Virus record (IMG/VR): IMGVR_UViG_3300031576_000062
Span: 1 to 51,757 of that record
Origin: a virus
Strand: one strand, 5' to 3'
DNA length: 51,757 bases
Positions 1 to 7,062 of the stretch are shown here, in pieces. Below the pieces are notes generated by a model. It had not been told where the DNA came from, did not search any database, and saw only the letters and a program-made list of their open reading frames with translations. A program made the translations under genes and the position numbers. The number at the start of each line of letters is the position of its first letter. Within the stretch, counting starts at the first letter, position 1.

Positions 1-1
1 T

Positions 2-682
2 TCGATCTGCAAGATTCTGAGGCTGGATCGTGAGAAGTTCGATGAAATCTGGTCTGTTGTGGGAAAGCGATTCCTTCAGGACCAGACCGATCAGACCAAA
101 CTTGTAAATCCGAGGGTTGAGAAGGAAAAGGAGAAATACAAAACCTACAAGAAAAGCAAGATCGGACCTGGAATTTTCGGAGCGGCAAGCAGATGGCAGG
201 GGAACCTTTTGTCTGAGTTGAAATTACCGGAAGAAATAAAAGATGGCACGTGCCATATTTCGCCAATGGCGAAAAATGGGTTTTCACCTTCATCTTCACT
301 TTCAACTTCAAATAGCTTACTGGAAAATGACGTAACTTTTCTTGACTTCATTCGGAAAGCCTACGCTAAGATTGGCGTCTCGGTTGACTCAGAAATACCA
401 AAGGCTGATGCCTGGTTGCGGGTCAACGCTCCAGATAGAAAATTCACAAGGCGGTATCTCATAAATTGGCTGAACAAAGCGTCTGATAAGGTCAGAGAAT
501 TCAAACTCCCACAAGAAAAACCTTCAACTCCAAATGCGCAAAGGACAAATAAAACAGAGGACATCCGTGAGCGCGCCGATCCCAAAGAAGTTAGAGCGAT
601 CCTTGGCGAGGCTTTTAAGAAACTAGGGATCGTTCAAAAGCCGTTGCCTGAATCAGAAACTAAAACCGGGGCGCGCCCCTGA
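2..682 (+). CDS. Replication protein, DUF1376-like, 5' truncated
   Basis: The frame is open from the left edge of the window, so the N-terminus is missing. A GTG at 59 is an internal valine in this reading rather than a convincing start, because the residues upstream of it continue the same family pattern. The visible beginning (EIWSVV...LVNPRVEKEKEKY) matches the end of DUF1376/YdaU-type domains found in phage replication initiators. A Ser-rich linker (around residues 90-110) and a second small helical segment follow (FLDFIRKAYAKIG...DAWLRVNAPDRKFTRRYL kept short here as FTRRYLINWLNKA). An SSB-like gene follows, which fits a replication role. Family assignment rests on a short stretch, so function is likely but not certain. 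Confidence 0.6.
   Translation, partial: SICKILRLDREKFDEIWSVVGKRFLQDQTDQTKLVNPRVEKEKEKYKTYKKSKIGPGIFGAASRWQGNLLSELKLPEEIKDGTCHISPMAKNGFSPSSSLSTSNSLLENDVTFLDFIRKAYAKIGVSVDSEIPKADAWLRVNAPDRKFTRRYLINWLNKASDKVREFKLPQEKPSTPNAQRTNKTEDIRERADPKEVRAILGEAFKKLGIVQKPLPESETKTGARP
243..274. repeat. Two adjacent palindromes inside a coding region
   Basis: ATGGCACGTGCCAT (243-256) is a perfect palindrome containing the TGGCA-N2-TGCCA element seen repeatedly at 38.8-40 kb. TTTCGCC-AAT-GGCGAAA (258-274) is a second inverted repeat directly after it. Both lie within the replication-protein reading frame. They may be regulator sites or chance structures. Confidence 0.35.
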
Positions 683-740
683 GCCGGATTCGGAGTGGGC
701 CTCCTTACCGGCCAGGGCCGCCCCATTTTGGAGAACGAAC

Positions 741-1196
741 ATGAGAGAAGGAAAGTTCAAGGCAAGCGTAATCGATGTCTCGTTCGGCCATTCGACCCAC
801 GCAGGCACTCCATACATCGCAGTCAATCTCATCGTCGACTGTGGGGATGGGAATGAGCGGACAACGGGAAATATCTGGTTGACAGATCGAAATGCTAAAG
901 GAGCTCGGCGATCATTGAAGGCAATAGGCTTCAATCCAGATGCGCATGAATTGGCTGAGCTCCAGGCAAACCCAGGAATGCTCAAAGGCAACGAATGCGA
1001 AATCGACATTCAGTCAGAAGAATTCAGAGATCGAACGATATTGAGGGTGCAATGGATCAACGCACTGCAAACAAAAGGTTCTCCCGATGAATTGAAAGAT
1101 ATAACCAAGATGCTCCGAGAATCCAAGAAACAAGAAACCTCCAAGAAAGAAGAAATCCAGGAGGCCGAAATCCAGGAGACAGACCTGCCGTTCTGA
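741..1196 (+). CDS. Single-stranded-DNA-binding-like protein with SSB-type C-terminal tip
   Basis: This 151-residue protein has a compact N-terminal domain (about residues 1-110) consistent with an OB-like fold. It is followed by a charged Lys/Glu-rich tail that ends in ETDLPF. The terminal acidic D-x-P-F tip is the hallmark that lets bacterial and phage SSBs recruit partner proteins. The N-terminal pattern (GKFKASVIDVSFGHS) resembles phage DUF669-type proteins, which are also thought to bind ssDNA. It sits directly downstream of a replication protein. The ATG at 741 follows TTGGAGAAC. Seen: the tip and domain layout. Inferred: ssDNA binding. Confidence 0.55.
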   Translation: MREGKFKASVIDVSFGHSTHAGTPYIAVNLIVDCGDGNERTTGNIWLTDRNAKGARRSLKAIGFNPDAHELAELQANPGMLKGNECEIDIQSEEFRDRTILRVQWINALQTKGSPDELKDITKMLRESKKQETSKKEEIQEAEIQETDLPF

Positions 1197-1309
1197 TATT
1201 GAGGCAAGATGCCATGACAGGAGACACATGAACAAAACAACTAACGCGGGCCGTCCTTCGTTTTCGAGGGGCGCGCGGCCCTGAAAAAGAGGGCCAAGGA
1301 GGCAAAACC

Positions 1310-1702
1310 ATGAGCGAAACACACGCCTTCGCGGCGGGGAGGCAACCAAATGAGCGAAACCGCCGTCCCCGGAGCACACCCATCCAAGACTATGGGGAGC
1401 CGTGGGATATTTGTTATCGGTACAAGACCACGACGATTGAAGCGCAGGCGAATAAATTTGGCAAGCATGGTACAATTATTGATCTTGGTTTACGGCCTTG
1501 GATGTATATTTTCGCAAACCGGGCGATTTCTTGTGTCAACGCCTTGGCGGGGATGCATCCGGAAAAGTTGAGGGAGTTCATTGAGGCGGCAAAATCCCTA
1601 AATGCTGCCATATCGGAAACTGGGGAAAATACGCAAGCCCATTTCTCGGAAGAAGTGGGGCGTTTCGACCGCGCCCTTGCGGCGTTGAAAGGAGGGAAAT
1701 AA
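1310..1702 (+). CDS. Hypothetical phage protein with NALAGM module
   Basis: 130 residues, function unknown. It contains a two-part motif, DYGEPW near residue 26 and CVNALAGM near residue 76, followed by a helical tail. The same pair of motifs occurs in the gene at 1941, so these are paralogues. Short phage proteins ending in similar 'R-I-x-x-C-V-N-A-x-A-G' motifs are common but uncharacterised. The ribosome site AAGGAGG lies 8-9 bases upstream of ATG 1310. A near copy of the site and start codon recurs 40 bases further on (ATG 1350) in a frame that does not encode the motif. Confidence 0.6.
   Translation: MSETHAFAAGRQPNERNRRPRSTPIQDYGEPWDICYRYKTTTIEAQANKFGKHGTIIDLGLRPWMYIFANRAISCVNALAGMHPEKLREFIEAAKSLNAAISETGENTQAHFSEEVGRFDRALAALKGGK
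1535..1598 (+). repeat. 64-bp duplicated module, copy 1
   Basis: These 64 bases encode the CVNALAGMHPEKL region of the host gene. They recur at 3594-3657 with a single difference (GATG versus GATT). Confidence 0.85.
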
Positions 1703-1704
1703 CA

Positions 1705-1944
1705 ATGTCAAGATCAATTTACGGACCTGTGTCATTCGCGGCAATCGTTATCATTGCCGCCGTGACCACGACTGCTATTTTCGACGCCTTCAAGGGTCCG
1801 ACTAGACCAGTAGCGATGGATAGGGGATGGACGAATTCGTGGGTGTTTGTTGATGATCTCGATGGCCACCGTGTGTTCCTGTCTGTCAAGGGCGGGATGC
1901 TCCACTCGCCGGAATGTCCGAAATGCAAGGAGGCAAAACAATGA
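1705..1944 (+). CDS. Small single-span membrane protein with CPKC motif
   Basis: 79 residues. A hydrophobic segment at about residues 8-28 (VSFAAIVIIAAVTTTAIF) looks like an uncleaved signal anchor, which would leave a short soluble C-terminal part. That part ends in C-P-K-C, a possible metal or disulfide site. The stop overlaps the ATG at 1941. Function is not recognised. Confidence 0.5.
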   Translation: MSRSIYGPVSFAAIVIIAAVTTTAIFDAFKGPTRPVAMDRGWTNSWVFVDDLDGHRVFLSVKGGMLHSPECPKCKEAKQ

Positions 1945-2348
1945 GCATCGAACGAATCAAGACCGAACGGGCACAGGCGATTCTGGACATCTCTGCGCCC
2001 CTCTCGCCGTTTATCGAAAACAAGGAGGTCCGCGCCCTTGCCGCCGATCTGCTCGACGCCCGGCGCGAACGCGATGAAGCGAAAGAGGAGGCGGCCCTCA
2101 ACCTCGAATCCGCGAGGGCCGAAGCCGTGGCGCACGACGAAGTGGAGGCGAGGGCCGGTAGAGAAATCCCAGACTACGGGGAGCCGTGGCAAGACATACT
2201 CGTTGACAGCGACGGCAGGGTCGCGGTACTGAATAACCGCGGGGATTGGCGTCCATTGCCAAGCCAGCGGACTATTGCCTGCGTCAATGCCCTCGCCGGG
2301 ATGGACCTTGATCGCCTTTTCGCGGCCCTGAAAGGGGAGAAATCATGA
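1941..2348 (+). CDS. Hypothetical protein, coiled coil plus NALAGM module
   Basis: 135 residues. The first 70 are Glu/Ala/Arg-rich and predicted helical or coiled coil. The remainder carries the DYGEPW ... CVNALAGM module shared with the gene at 1310, and the shared ALKG end. The ribosome site AAGGAGG (1927-1933) fixes the start at ATG 1941. Function unknown. Confidence 0.55.
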   Translation: MSIERIKTERAQAILDISAPLSPFIENKEVRALAADLLDARRERDEAKEEAALNLESARAEAVAHDEVEARAGREIPDYGEPWQDILVDSDGRVAVLNNRGDWRPLPSQRTIACVNALAGMDLDRLFAALKGEKS

Positions 2349-2647
2349 GCGAACGAATAATCGAAGTTGGAATCTTAAGAGTCCGCGAGGGCGGCCCTTG
2401 GCATGAGGCGGCTATAAAGAGAGGGCTTATCGGTCCCCTTCCTCCATCTTCGATCCCAGAGAAAACTTGGTGGGTCGTGGCCAGGTATGATTGGTATTTC
2501 CGCGCTCAGCGTGGAGAATGGGGAAATCCACAAATTTTCTCAAACAAGGTCTTGGCGGAAAGATACGTCTCTAATTTCGGTGGCCAGTACGAATACCGTT
2601 GGGTGATGTTCGAGTGCGTTGCGCCGAAGCAAACTGATGAGCCATGA
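2345..2647 (+). CDS. Hypothetical protein
   Basis: 100 residues, aromatic-rich (WWVVARYDWYF), soluble, not recognised. ATG 2345 overlaps the previous stop (ATGA). A GGGGAG ribosome site lies inside the upstream gene, so the two are probably translationally coupled. Confidence 0.5.
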   Translation: MSERIIEVGILRVREGGPWHEAAIKRGLIGPLPPSSIPEKTWWVVARYDWYFRAQRGEWGNPQIFSNKVLAERYVSNFGGQYEYRWVMFECVAPKQTDEP

Positions 2648-2895
2648 AAATACTATCTCGCATCATTGACGGGAAAACGGTATACGAGGACGACTCCAAA
2701 TCCGTCCTCAAAACCGTCGAAACCTGGGCTGACCTCGCCGGGGCTGACCTCACCGCCAACTTGGATTGGAGCCTAAACAAGGAGATCGGCAACATGCTCG
2801 GCGTTTGCGGAGAAATGACGTTACCTCAACTGGTTCTCACGATGATCATGACGATAGACTGCAAGGAGGAGAAATGGCGCGGACATATCAGCTGA
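2644..2895 (+). CDS. Hypothetical protein
   Basis: 83 residues. It contains ADLAGADLTANL, which resembles one or two turns of a pentapeptide repeat but is too short to call that fold. ATG 2644 overlaps the previous stop codon. The 3' end overlaps the next gene by 22 bases. Function unknown. Confidence 0.5.
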   Translation: MKILSRIIDGKTVYEDDSKSVLKTVETWADLAGADLTANLDWSLNKEIGNMLGVCGEMTLPQLVLTMIMTIDCKEEKWRGHIS

Positions 2896-3278
2896 CCATG
2901 CAATCTTGCGGCTACGGCGACGGCGACGGCGACAGCGACGGATTTTGGGCAACTCGTTATCCACAAAGAAGGATGGGAAAAGCCATGATCGATCCAAAGT
3001 TGGGGAAAAAATACGAGGAGATATGGGAAATGGAGGTTGCCGCACTGGACGATTCTAAGGCACTGAAAAGGGTGGTCGAACTGATACGTGCGGAGGCGAA
3101 AACTCGACCACGCGCCAAATTAAATGTTGCGTTGCAAGTGGTAGCGAAGTTTGCAGGCGAGGCCAAGTCGAAGGAGAAAAGGCTTTTTAGGAAAAGAATT
3201 TTAGCGTGGAGGAAATTACTACAGAATGGGGAACCGCGTCTCGATTCCGAGGAACGAGAAATGGGGATCGAGCCATGA
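2874..3278 (+). CDS. Hypothetical basic protein
   Basis: 134 residues from ATG 2874, chosen because AAGGAGG lies at 2864-2870. There is a short GDGDGDSDG stretch near the N-terminus. The rest is helical and rich in Lys/Arg (KSKEKRLFRKRILAWRKL), compatible with nucleic-acid binding, but no family was recognised. Confidence 0.45.
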   Translation: MARTYQLTMQSCGYGDGDGDSDGFWATRYPQRRMGKAMIDPKLGKKYEEIWEMEVAALDDSKALKRVVELIRAEAKTRPRAKLNVALQVVAKFAGEAKSKEKRLFRKRILAWRKLLQNGEPRLDSEEREMGIEP

Positions 3279-3559
3279 AATTCACAATCACGAAACTCGT
3301 CGGCAAGAATGGCGCACAGGTTCGGAGCCCCGAGCCGTTCACCGCCGAATTGGCTATTGACCGAGATGGGCGCGCGTGGGCTTTCGATGATATTGAGGCC
3401 GGGAAATTTCTAGAGGACATGAAGGAGACGAAATTGATATGGCTTGAGGCCGACGGTTTTCTCCTGCGGGGATTGGAGTCCACAGGATTTGATCGCTATG
3501 TGCGCGAACGATGGGCATACCAGGAGTGGTACGTCAGATCACCGGAGGCAAAAACGTGA
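3275..3559 (+). CDS. Hypothetical protein
   Basis: 94 residues from ATG 3275, which overlaps the preceding stop (ATGA). It is a mixed alpha/beta composition without membrane segments or recognisable motif. Confidence 0.5.
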   Translation: MKFTITKLVGKNGAQVRSPEPFTAELAIDRDGRAWAFDDIEAGKFLEDMKETKLIWLEADGFLLRGLESTGFDRYVRERWAYQEWYVRSPEAKT

Positions 3560-3593
3560 TTCCCCGCCGCGTTCAACTCAACCTCAAATCCGC

Positions 3594-3657
3594 GTCAACG
3601 CCTTGGCGGGGATTCATCCGGAAAAGTTGAGGGAGTTCATTGAGGCGGCAAAATCCC
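3594..3657 (+). pseudogene. 64-bp duplicated module, copy 2 (gene remnant)
   Basis: This is a 63/64 match to 1535-1598, encoding NALAGIHPEKLREFIEAAK, stranded in the gap between two genes. It is in frame with the downstream DUF5131 gene but upstream of its best ribosome site. It looks like debris of a third NALAGM-module gene. Confidence 0.7.
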
Positions 3658-3749
3658 AGAAATCGTGGAGTGGGCGCGCGAGGAAAGATCACATCGAGCA
3701 TTATTCACAAACCGACAGGAAGGACAATTGGGACCGGAAGGAGCACAAA

Positions 3750-4748
3750 TTGAATCTCACGAACATCTCCTGGTGCGACATGTCTTGGAACCCCGTGCGT
3801 GGGTGTTCGCGCGTGTCGTCCGGTTGCGAGAATTGCTACGCCGAGCGGATCGCGGCGCGGTTCTCTGTTGGCCCCCGTATGGACGGTGGCGAGATCATCC
3901 TGCGCAAATCCGGGCCATCTGGGCCGTTCATCGGATTCGCTCGGATGACGAAGGCTGGCCCCCGCTGGACCGGTAGGGTCGAACTGGTCAAGGAAAAGCT
4001 GGACGAACCATTTCGATTGAAGGCCGGGACCAAAGATGGCCCACTTGATCCAGTTCGGCCGAAACGGATTTTTGTCAACAGTATGTCGGACTTGTTCCAC
4101 GAGGGGCTTTCTGATGGAGACATAGACGAAGTGTTTGCCGTGATGGCGATTGCGCGGAAGCACAACTTTCTCGTATTGACAAAGAGAGCGAATCGGATGC
4201 TGGATTGGTTTCGACGGCAATCCGACGCCTGGAAGCACGGCGAGATTTTGGCAACAGCACAAAATATCAGGGATGGTGCAGTTGTCGAGGATTGGCCGTT
4301 GCCGAACGTCTGGCTTGGGGTGTCGGTCGAGGACCAGAAGACGGCAGATGAACGGATTCCAATTCTGCTCAAAACGCCGGCGGCGATGCGGTTCGTATCC
4401 TATGAGCCGGCACTCGGGCCGGTGGATTTTAACCGGTGGCTTGTCCCGCGCTGTCAGGGTTGCGGCGACTATCGGACACGCCCCGTCGATCTGGCGCTTG
4501 ACTGGGTGATCCTTGGCGGTGAGTCCGGCCCCGGTGCTCGGCCGTGCGACATCGGGTGGATTGGAGCGGCAGTCAAGCAATGCAATGATTTGGTGCCGTG
4601 CTTCGTGAAGCAGTTGGGGGCGCGGCCCTACGAATGTTTGGAGGGCTACGGGCAATGGAAATTCAAGAGCCGTTCAGGTAGTGACCCTTCGGAATGGCCG
4701 GAGGATTTGCGGGTGAGAGAATTCCCAAGGATGAAGCCAGGAGAATGA
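3750..4748 (+). CDS. Phage Gp37/Gp68 family protein (DUF5131)
   Basis: 332 residues. The N-terminal W-C-D-M-S-W-N-P-V-R-G-C ... GCENCYAE and the C-terminal VILGGESGPGARPCD ... VPCFVKQLG are the signatures of the Gp37/Gp68 family, which resembles radical-SAM or Fe-S proteins through its cysteine cluster. The biochemical role of the family is not established; a nucleotide- or nucleic-acid-modifying reaction is often suspected. TTG 3750 is chosen as start because GGAAGGAG precedes it and homology begins at once. The open frame continues upstream through a duplicated gene fragment. It lies upstream of a methyltransferase. Confidence 0.8.
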   Translation: MNLTNISWCDMSWNPVRGCSRVSSGCENCYAERIAARFSVGPRMDGGEIILRKSGPSGPFIGFARMTKAGPRWTGRVELVKEKLDEPFRLKAGTKDGPLDPVRPKRIFVNSMSDLFHEGLSDGDIDEVFAVMAIARKHNFLVLTKRANRMLDWFRRQSDAWKHGEILATAQNIRDGAVVEDWPLPNVWLGVSVEDQKTADERIPILLKTPAAMRFVSYEPALGPVDFNRWLVPRCQGCGDYRTRPVDLALDWVILGGESGPGARPCDIGWIGAAVKQCNDLVPCFVKQLGARPYECLEGYGQWKFKSRSGSDPSEWPEDLRVREFPRMKPGE

Positions 4749-4752
4749 AACC

Positions 4753-4803
4753 ATGATCCATTTTGAGCCGTTGCTGGATACGAAGGGGAAGGTGGGGACT
4801 TGA
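4753..4803 (+). CDS. Possible 16-residue peptide
   Basis: ATG 4753 follows CAGGAG with good spacing and encodes MIHFEPLLDTKGKVGT. It is too short to classify. The only support is the ribosome site and its fit between two genes. Confidence 0.25.
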   Translation: MIHFEPLLDTKGKVGT

Positions 4804-4854
4804 CTGGACTCAATAATAATGGTAATCCTGTTTCCAGAAACGGAGGGATTGTTC

Positions 4855-5019
4855 ATGCTCAAAGCTGGAAAGATCGAAGTCTACCAGAGGGTCGGAGAGT
4901 GGAGGTGGCGGGCTGTCGCCGCCAACGGTCGGATTCTGGCATCAGGGGAGGGCTTCAAAAGGCGGGCGATGCTAGAGAAGTCGTTGGCCGCGCTAAAGAA
5001 AATCCTCCTCGCAACATGA
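4855..5019 (+). CDS. YegP/DUF1508-like small protein
   Basis: 54 residues. The pattern KIEVYQ..GEWRWRAVAANG.ILASGEGF is the beta-strand repeat of the YegP (DUF1508) family, usually found as one or two copies in small proteins of unclear function. ATG 4855 is preceded by GGAGG at 4842-4846, so a longer start at 4819 is less likely. Its TGA overlaps the ATG of the methyltransferase gene, indicating coupling. Confidence 0.65.
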   Translation: MLKAGKIEVYQRVGEWRWRAVAANGRILASGEGFKRRAMLEKSLAALKKILLAT

Positions 5020-6428
5020 AGGAAAAATTGAATGGCGAGCGGCCGATTTCTGATCTTGCCGCCGACCCAAAGAATCCGAGGAAGATAACGGACGACGCCC
5101 TGCTTGGGCTTGGGGCTTCTTTGCGTTCATTTGGGGACCTGTCCGGGCTTGTGTTCAACCGCAAAACTGGACATTTGGTCGCCGGCCACCAGAGGTTGAA
5201 GGCTCTTGTTTCCGCCGGCGCGAAGTCATGGAAAATCGAAGGGGATAGAGGCATCGTGGTTCACCCAAAGACAGGCGAGAAGTTTCCTGTTAGAATCGTG
5301 GAATGGGACGAAGTAACGGAACGGGCCGCGAATCTCACGGCCAATAACCCAGAGATTGCCGGAGAATTCACAGAGGATGCAATTGGACAGATCGAAGAAA
5401 TGGAAGAGAAGTTTCCTGAATTTGAAGACGTGGGGTTGGATGACTTGAAGGGGATTTTGGAGGAAGAAGGATTCGAGGAAATGCCGGAGGGCATCGAAGA
5501 TGATTTAGAAGAAAAAGAAATTCAGGTTCCAGAAATCCCAATATCGAAAAAAGGCGACTTGTGGTTGCTTGGGAAGCATAGAATTCTTTGTGGAGACAGC
5601 ACCAAAGAAAAAGACATTGATAGATTGCTTGACAGCAATACAGCCTGTCTACTCTGTACATCTCCTCCATATTGGACAGGACAAGAATATGATTCAAAGA
5701 GTTCGATTGTCCAGATTCAGGAGTTTATGAACGAGATCGCTCATAACTGGGCCAAAAGATTTTCGAGGAGGATAATAATTCAGACCGGAAACACAAGCGG
5801 AACATTATCTGGAAATTCAAAAGGATGCGAGAAAATTCTGCTTGATGGAATGTGGGTAAAAGCATTCTCATCGCAGAATTGGTTTTTGAGACACAGACGA
5901 TGTTGGGCGAAGGAGCATTTTCGAGGAAGCGTTGCTGGACCGGAGTCTGATTATGTGGATCAAGCTTGGGAAGTAATTTTGACATTCTGGAATCCATCGC
6001 TTCCTTTTGTGGGCCAGGAAAGAATTCCCGAAGATTGGCCTATGGCTGGAATATGGAAAGATATTGGCGGGCATAGAAAAGAAGGCGAAGGATTGATTCG
6101 TCATCCATGCCCTTATCCCACAGTGCTTGCAGTAAGAATCGTTTCCCTTTATTCTAAAAAAGGAGATTTGGTAGTTGATCCATTCATGGGAAGCGGAACC
6201 ACGCTGATCGCATCAGAAAGGACCGGGAGACAATGTTACGGAATGGAATTAGAACCGCGCTATGTTGATGTTGCCATTATGCGATGGCAGGAACTATCTG
6301 GTCAGGAGGCCGTGAATGAAGAAACTCACAGAGCTTTCAGTTCGGCCAGTGCCGGGGGAGACAGTCCATGCGAGCGTCCCGGAACACGACGGAACGTCAA
6401 AGAACGGCACGAGGAACTACACCATTGA
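5016..6428 (+). CDS. ParB-domain/DNA methyltransferase fusion
   Basis: 470 residues from ATG 5016. Residues 1 to about 110 form a ParB/sulfiredoxin-like domain with GHQR at 57-60. An acidic linker follows. From about residue 180 there is a class-beta DNA methyltransferase, with catalytic TSPPYW at 215-220 preceding the SAM-binding DPFMGSGTT at 388-396. TSPPY is typical of N4-cytosine enzymes, though N6-adenine specificity cannot be excluded. Such fusions are common in phages and probably protect phage DNA from host restriction. The TGA of the YegP-like gene overlaps its start. The 3' end overlaps the next gene by 113 bases. Confidence 0.88.
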   Translation: MKEKLNGERPISDLAADPKNPRKITDDALLGLGASLRSFGDLSGLVFNRKTGHLVAGHQRLKALVSAGAKSWKIEGDRGIVVHPKTGEKFPVRIVEWDEVTERAANLTANNPEIAGEFTEDAIGQIEEMEEKFPEFEDVGLDDLKGILEEEGFEEMPEGIEDDLEEKEIQVPEIPISKKGDLWLLGKHRILCGDSTKEKDIDRLLDSNTACLLCTSPPYWTGQEYDSKSSIVQIQEFMNEIAHNWAKRFSRRIIIQTGNTSGTLSGNSKGCEKILLDGMWVKAFSSQNWFLRHRRCWAKEHFRGSVAGPESDYVDQAWEVILTFWNPSLPFVGQERIPEDWPMAGIWKDIGGHRKEGEGLIRHPCPYPTVLAVRIVSLYSKKGDLVVDPFMGSGTTLIASERTGRQCYGMELEPRYVDVAIMRWQELSGQEAVNEETHRAFSSASAGGDSPCERPGTRRNVKERHEELHH

Positions 6429-7062
6429 AACTGTGGCGTATCGCAAAGAACGGGCAATGAGGCTAAAGTTGATTGGTGTAAGCGAGTATCAAATTGCGAA
6501 AGAGCTAAAAATCAGTCAAGGCATGGTCAGGAACTACATTCGAGCCGTGCTGGAAGAATTGCGGCAACAATGGATCAAGAACGCCAAAATGTACGCCGTG
6601 ATGGAATTGGAGAGATTAAACACCATCCAGCGCACTCTTTGGCCGATCTTCCAGAACGAGAGTAACAAATTCACGGTAACGCAGAGGCTTGGGGCCGTAG
6701 ATAGGATCATCCGTTGCATCGAACTTCGCGCTGAATTGAATGGATTGAAAACTTGCGGGATCGGGTTCGGAGAGTCGGTTGAACCAGTATTTTCTCCAGA
6801 CAATCTCAGGAAGGCATTAAAAGACGATGTCACGATCCGCGAAGCCGTCGGATACGACGCCGCCCTCGGGCGAATCACCGCCGTTAGAGAAATCAGTATT
6901 GACGCCGGCAGGGTACGCCCTCAGGACAAGCAAGGGGTTGTGGAAGTCAGCCCGGCACCTGGAATTCATAAATTACTACCTGATGCAGGCCCTAGCAAGG
7001 AAGGTCAAAAGATTGATGATATTCGTCCCACCGAGGAACGGAAAAACGATGCTGGTCAGTAG
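6316..7062 (+). CDS. terS: Putative terminase small subunit (HTH protein)
   Basis: 248 residues. A helix-turn-helix lies near residues 55-75 (VSEYQIAKELKISQGMVRNY), followed by helical oligomerisation-like segments. Position directly before the large subunit and the HTH fit a DNA-recognising small terminase, though sequence alone does not prove it. CAGGAGG at 6302-6308 supports ATG 6316, inside the methyltransferase gene. The last 236 bases overlap the large-subunit reading frame, an unusually long overlap, so one of the two ends may be mis-called. The low-complexity C-terminus is the doubtful part. Confidence 0.6.
   Translation: MKKLTELSVRPVPGETVHASVPEHDGTSKNGTRNYTIETVAYRKERAMRLKLIGVSEYQIAKELKISQGMVRNYIRAVLEELRQQWIKNAKMYAVMELERLNTIQRTLWPIFQNESNKFTVTQRLGAVDRIIRCIELRAELNGLKTCGIGFGESVEPVFSPDNLRKALKDDVTIREAVGYDAALGRITAVREISIDAGRVRPQDKQGVVEVSPAPGIHKLLPDAGPSKEGQKIDDIRPTEERKNDAGQ

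Noticed and set aside
1350-1571. Frame from the second ribosome site/ATG near 1350
   Set aside because: It reads the DYGEPW/NALAGM region in the wrong frame.
4800-4828. TTGACT near 4800 as a promoter
   Set aside because: No acceptable -10 box at the right distance.
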